Below are positions 61,793 through 64,000 of a stretch of 64,000 nt of DNA, in pieces; the stretch's first letter is position 1, and every line of letters starts with the position of its first letter. The stretch lies in assembly GCF_003427025.1 (NCBI RefSeq), contig NZ_QVAI01000002.1, forward strand, positions 62,001 through 126,000, written 5' to 3'. Source of the stretch: Jiangella endophytica (GTDB taxonomy: Bacteria > Actinomycetota > Actinomycetes > Jiangellales > Jiangellaceae). The notes beneath the pieces are model-generated. The model did no database searches. It saw only the letters and a program-made list of their open reading frames with translations, and was not told the DNA's origin. The position numbers and the translations under genes are program-made.

Positions 61793-62716
61793 TCACCCCT
61801 TGACGCTACCCGCGAGCAATCCGCGGACGAAGTACCGCTGCAGCGACAGGAACACGATCACCGGGATGACGATCGACACGAACGCTCCCGCCGTGAGCAG
61901 GTGCCACTCCGTGCCCTGGCTGCCGGCCAGCTCGGCGAGGCGGGCCGTCAGCGGCGCCACGTCCCGCGTGCCGCCGACCATCGTGACCGCGACCAGCAGG
62001 TCGTTCCAGACCCAGAGGAACTGGAAGATGCTGAACGCGGCGATCGCCGGCGTGACCAGCGGCAGCATGATCCGCAGGAAGATCGTGACGTGTCCCGCGC
62101 CGTCGACCCGCGCCGCCTCGACCAGCTCGGCCGGGACCTCCTTGAAGAAGTTGTGCAGCAGGAAGATCGCCAGCGGCAGCGCGAAGATCGTGTGCGAGAT
62201 CCACAGCGGCCAGAACGACCCCGCTCCGTGCAGGCCGGTGTCGACGTACAGCCGCAGCAGCGGGATCAGCGCGATCTGCAGCGGCACGATCTGCAGGGCG
62301 AACACCGCGACGAACAGCGTGTCGCGGTACGGGAACCTCATCCACGCGAACGCGTAGGCCGCGAGGCACGCGATCGTCACCGGGATGACCACCGCCGGGA
62401 TCGTGATGACGATCGAGTTGATGAAATACGTCGAGAGCGCGGTCCCGCCGTAGAGCACCTCGTCGTAGTTGGCGAGCGTCAGCTCCGGGTTGGTGAACCA
62501 GGTCCACCAGCCGGTGGTCTTCAGCGACTGCTCCGGCCGGAACGACGTCAGCAGCAGGCCGAACGTCGGGATCGTCCACAGCACCGCGATGATCAGCGCG
62601 GCCAGCGACGCCCAGCGGGACGTGAGGCGCTTGCGCGCGCGGCCGGAGATGGTGGCCGGCTCGCCGCCCGCGAGCTCTTCCTGGACGGCCGGGGTCGGGA
62701 TGACGGCGCCGCTCAT
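61793..62716 (-). CDS. Carbohydrate ABC transporter permease, MalG/AglG-like
   Basis: A 307-residue permease with six membrane helices and the EAA loop EAARVDGAGHVTIFLRIMLPLVTP that contacts the ATPase. N-terminal ~35 residues are polar. It ends with the usual LQRYFVRGLLAGSVKG of this family. The ATG overlaps the previous permease stop as ATGA. No ATPase gene in the window; actinomycetes commonly use one shared MsiK-type ATPase for several such importers. Confidence 0.9.
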   Translation of the reverse strand: MSGAVIPTPAVQEELAGGEPATISGRARKRLTSRWASLAALIIAVLWTIPTFGLLLTSFRPEQSLKTTGWWTWFTNPELTLANYDEVLYGGTALSTYFINSIVITIPAVVIPVTIACLAAYAFAWMRFPYRDTLFVAVFALQIVPLQIALIPLLRLYVDTGLHGAGSFWPLWISHTIFALPLAIFLLHNFFKEVPAELVEAARVDGAGHVTIFLRIMLPLVTPAIAAFSIFQFLWVWNDLLVAVTMVGGTRDVAPLTARLAELAGSQGTEWHLLTAGAFVSIVIPVIVFLSLQRYFVRGLLAGSVKG

Positions 62717-63678
62717 CGGTACTCCGCCTTTCGCATCTGCCGGACGTTGTAGACGACGATCGGCACCACCAGCACGAACAGCACGACGGCCAGCGACGAC
62801 GCGATGCCGGTGTTCAGCGTCCGGAAGCCCTGCGTGTAGAACTCGTACGAGATGACGCTGGTCCCGAACTGACCGCCGGTCATGGTCCGGACGATGTCGA
62901 AGACCTTGAGCGTGCCGATCGCGATCGTCGTCAGCACGACGACCAGCGCCGGCCGGATGCTCGGCACCGTGATGTAGCGGAACATCCGCACGCCGGTCAG
63001 GCCGTCGAGCTGGGCCGCCTCGGTGATGTCCGCCGGAATCGCCTTGATGGCCGCCGCCAGGACGGTCATCGCGAAGCCGGCCTGGACCCACACCATGATC
63101 ACGATGAGGAACAGGGTGTTCCACGGCTCGCCGATGAGGAACTGCCGTGGTTCGGCGCCCAGCCAGACGAGTACTTGGTTGAGCAGGCCGATCTGCTCGA
63201 TGCCCTGCTGGTCCGGCCGGTACTCGTAGACGAACTTCCAGATGATCGACGCGCCGACCAGCGAGATCGCCATCGGCAGGAAGATGACCGCCTTGGCGGC
63301 GGCCTCGACCCGGCTGCGGTCGACGAGGACCGCGTAGACCAGTCCGATGAACGTCGACAGGAGGGGCGTCAGGAACACCCAGATCGCAGTGTTGCGCAGC
63401 ACCGTGATCATCGCTTCGTTCGTGAAGACGAAGTCGTAGTTGTCCAGGCCGACGAAGTTCTCACTCGTGCGGTCGAAGAACGACTGGTAGCCGGTCCGGA
63501 TGGCCGGATAGACCAGCCCGACGATCAGGAGCAGCAGCGCCGGCGCCACGAACGCCAGCGACTGCCAGAGATCGGCTCTGCGCCGAGCCCGGCCGGTGAC
63601 CAGCAGGATCACGCCCATCAACGCGACGAACAGGGCGATCGCCAGGAGCATCTGGCCGAGCTTCTCGTAGTTGTCCAC
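62713..63678 (-). CDS. Carbohydrate ABC transporter permease, MalF/AglF-like
   Basis: A 321-residue permease with about seven membrane helices: an extra N-terminal one (LLAIALFVALMGVILLVTG), typical of AglF-like proteins, plus six core helices, and the EAA loop EAAQLDGLTGVRMFRYITVPSIRP. It pairs with the downstream MalG/AglG-like permease. The GTG at 63678 has GAGG about 13 bases upstream. Substrate not certain; alpha-glucosides are suggested by similarity. Confidence 0.9.
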   Translation of the reverse strand: MDNYEKLGQMLLAIALFVALMGVILLVTGRARRRADLWQSLAFVAPALLLLIVGLVYPAIRTGYQSFFDRTSENFVGLDNYDFVFTNEAMITVLRNTAIWVFLTPLLSTFIGLVYAVLVDRSRVEAAAKAVIFLPMAISLVGASIIWKFVYEYRPDQQGIEQIGLLNQVLVWLGAEPRQFLIGEPWNTLFLIVIMVWVQAGFAMTVLAAAIKAIPADITEAAQLDGLTGVRMFRYITVPSIRPALVVVLTTIAIGTLKVFDIVRTMTGGQFGTSVISYEFYTQGFRTLNTGIASSLAVVLFVLVVPIVVYNVRQMRKAEYR

Positions 63679-63794
63679 GTGTCACCACCTCGAGATGCAG
63701 ACGACAAGGGGCATGGAGACGAGCACGGACGAGCGGGATGCGGAGCCGGCGTCTGACAACCGGCGAAGCACCCGCTCGCCCGTGGCTCACCCCT

Positions 63795-64000
63795 TTACGG
63801 CCAGGCGTTCTCGATCGCGTCGACCGTCTCCTGCGTGCTGGCGCCGGTGATCCAGTTGACCATCCCGGTCCAGAACGCGACGGTCCCGACCTCGGCCGGC
63901 ATCAGGTCCGACGCGTCGAATCCGAAGGCCGCCTCGGGGTCCTGGATGATCTCCGCCGACAGCTGGTTGACGGGGCTGTCGTACGCGTCGACCGGCACCG
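63795..64000 (-). CDS. Sugar ABC transporter substrate-binding protein, C-terminal end
   Basis: Only the last ~68 residues are in the window; the gene continues beyond 64000. The end (FGFDASDLMPAEVGTVAFWT, then WITGASTQETVDAIENAWP) fits the C-terminus of AglE-like sugar-binding lipoproteins. It is the first gene of the importer operon, followed by two permeases and LacI. Confidence 0.8.
   Translation of the reverse strand, partial: VPVDAYDSPVNQLSAEIIQDPEAAFGFDASDLMPAEVGTVAFWTGMVNWITGASTQETVDAIENAWP

Overview
The window is GC-rich, densely coded DNA from an actinomycete. Evidence for this is the topoisomerase I with GR(Y/F)GPY repeats in place of zinc fingers, the SAM-IV-type riboswitch, F420-type oxidoreductases, frequent GTG starts and apparently leaderless promoters, and a DUF222/HNH (13E12-type) gene. 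A Jiangella-like genus would fit, but the sequence alone cannot prove that. I see no tRNA, rRNA, CRISPR array, intact transposon or prophage.

Region 1 (1-6562, all minus strand) is a catabolic cluster. It holds a three-subunit molybdenum hydroxylase (large subunit cut by the window edge), a CoxG-like SRPBCC protein, an LLM-type flavin oxidoreductase, a dihydroorotase/hydantoinase-type cyclic amidohydrolase, an alpha/beta hydrolase with an odd nucleophile elbow, and a separately promoted cysteine hydrolase. Both promoters carry the same 14-base motif, TATCnnnTATCCAA. The set suits oxidation and ring opening of an N-heterocycle or cyclic amide, but the substrate is unknown.

Region 2 (6700-19721) is housekeeping and mixed: topA, a YggS-type PLP protein, a membrane protein, a MerR regulator with a textbook 19-bp-spaced promoter, a secreted CAP lipoprotein and an M28 peptidase, a frameshifted DUF222/HNH gene, a cysteine-desulfurase-like enzyme behind a SAM-IV-type riboswitch, tex, and an OB-fold membrane protein.

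Region 3 (19818-30431) holds an alcohol dehydrogenase, two tandem secreted DUF1906 proteins, and a five-gene minus-strand unit (DUF4178, DUF2617, DUF4247, DUF350, membrane-fused SpeE-like synthase). It then has a YegP-like protein, a VOC protein, an FtsX-like permease with no ATPase gene beside it, and a GNAT acetyltransferase.

Region 4 (30432-36061) centres on a protein of about 1,173 residues with a repeat-rich beta-helix and two C-terminal membrane helices. Gaps with DnaA-box-like 9-mers and two near-identical hairpin terminators flank it. Two META-domain lipoproteins follow.

Region 5 (36103-47432) is carbon metabolism: an acyl-CoA dehydrogenase with a tandem operator, malate synthase, malic enzyme, an AllR-like IclR regulator, the three glycolate oxidase subunits (glcD, glcE, glcF) and a GntR regulator. 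Three near-identical 15-bp palindromes precede malate synthase, the malic enzyme/IclR gap and glcD. They suggest one regulon that sends glycolate to glyoxylate, glyoxylate to malate, and malate to pyruvate.

Region 6 (47605-64000) has a DEAD-box helicase, a PPOX-type flavoprotein, a TetR-PH-PH operon, an NHLRC2-like thioredoxin/NHL protein, a secreted phosphodiesterase/nucleotidase pair, an S9 peptidase, an aldehyde dehydrogenase remnant, and a LacI-linked sugar ABC importer cut by the right edge.
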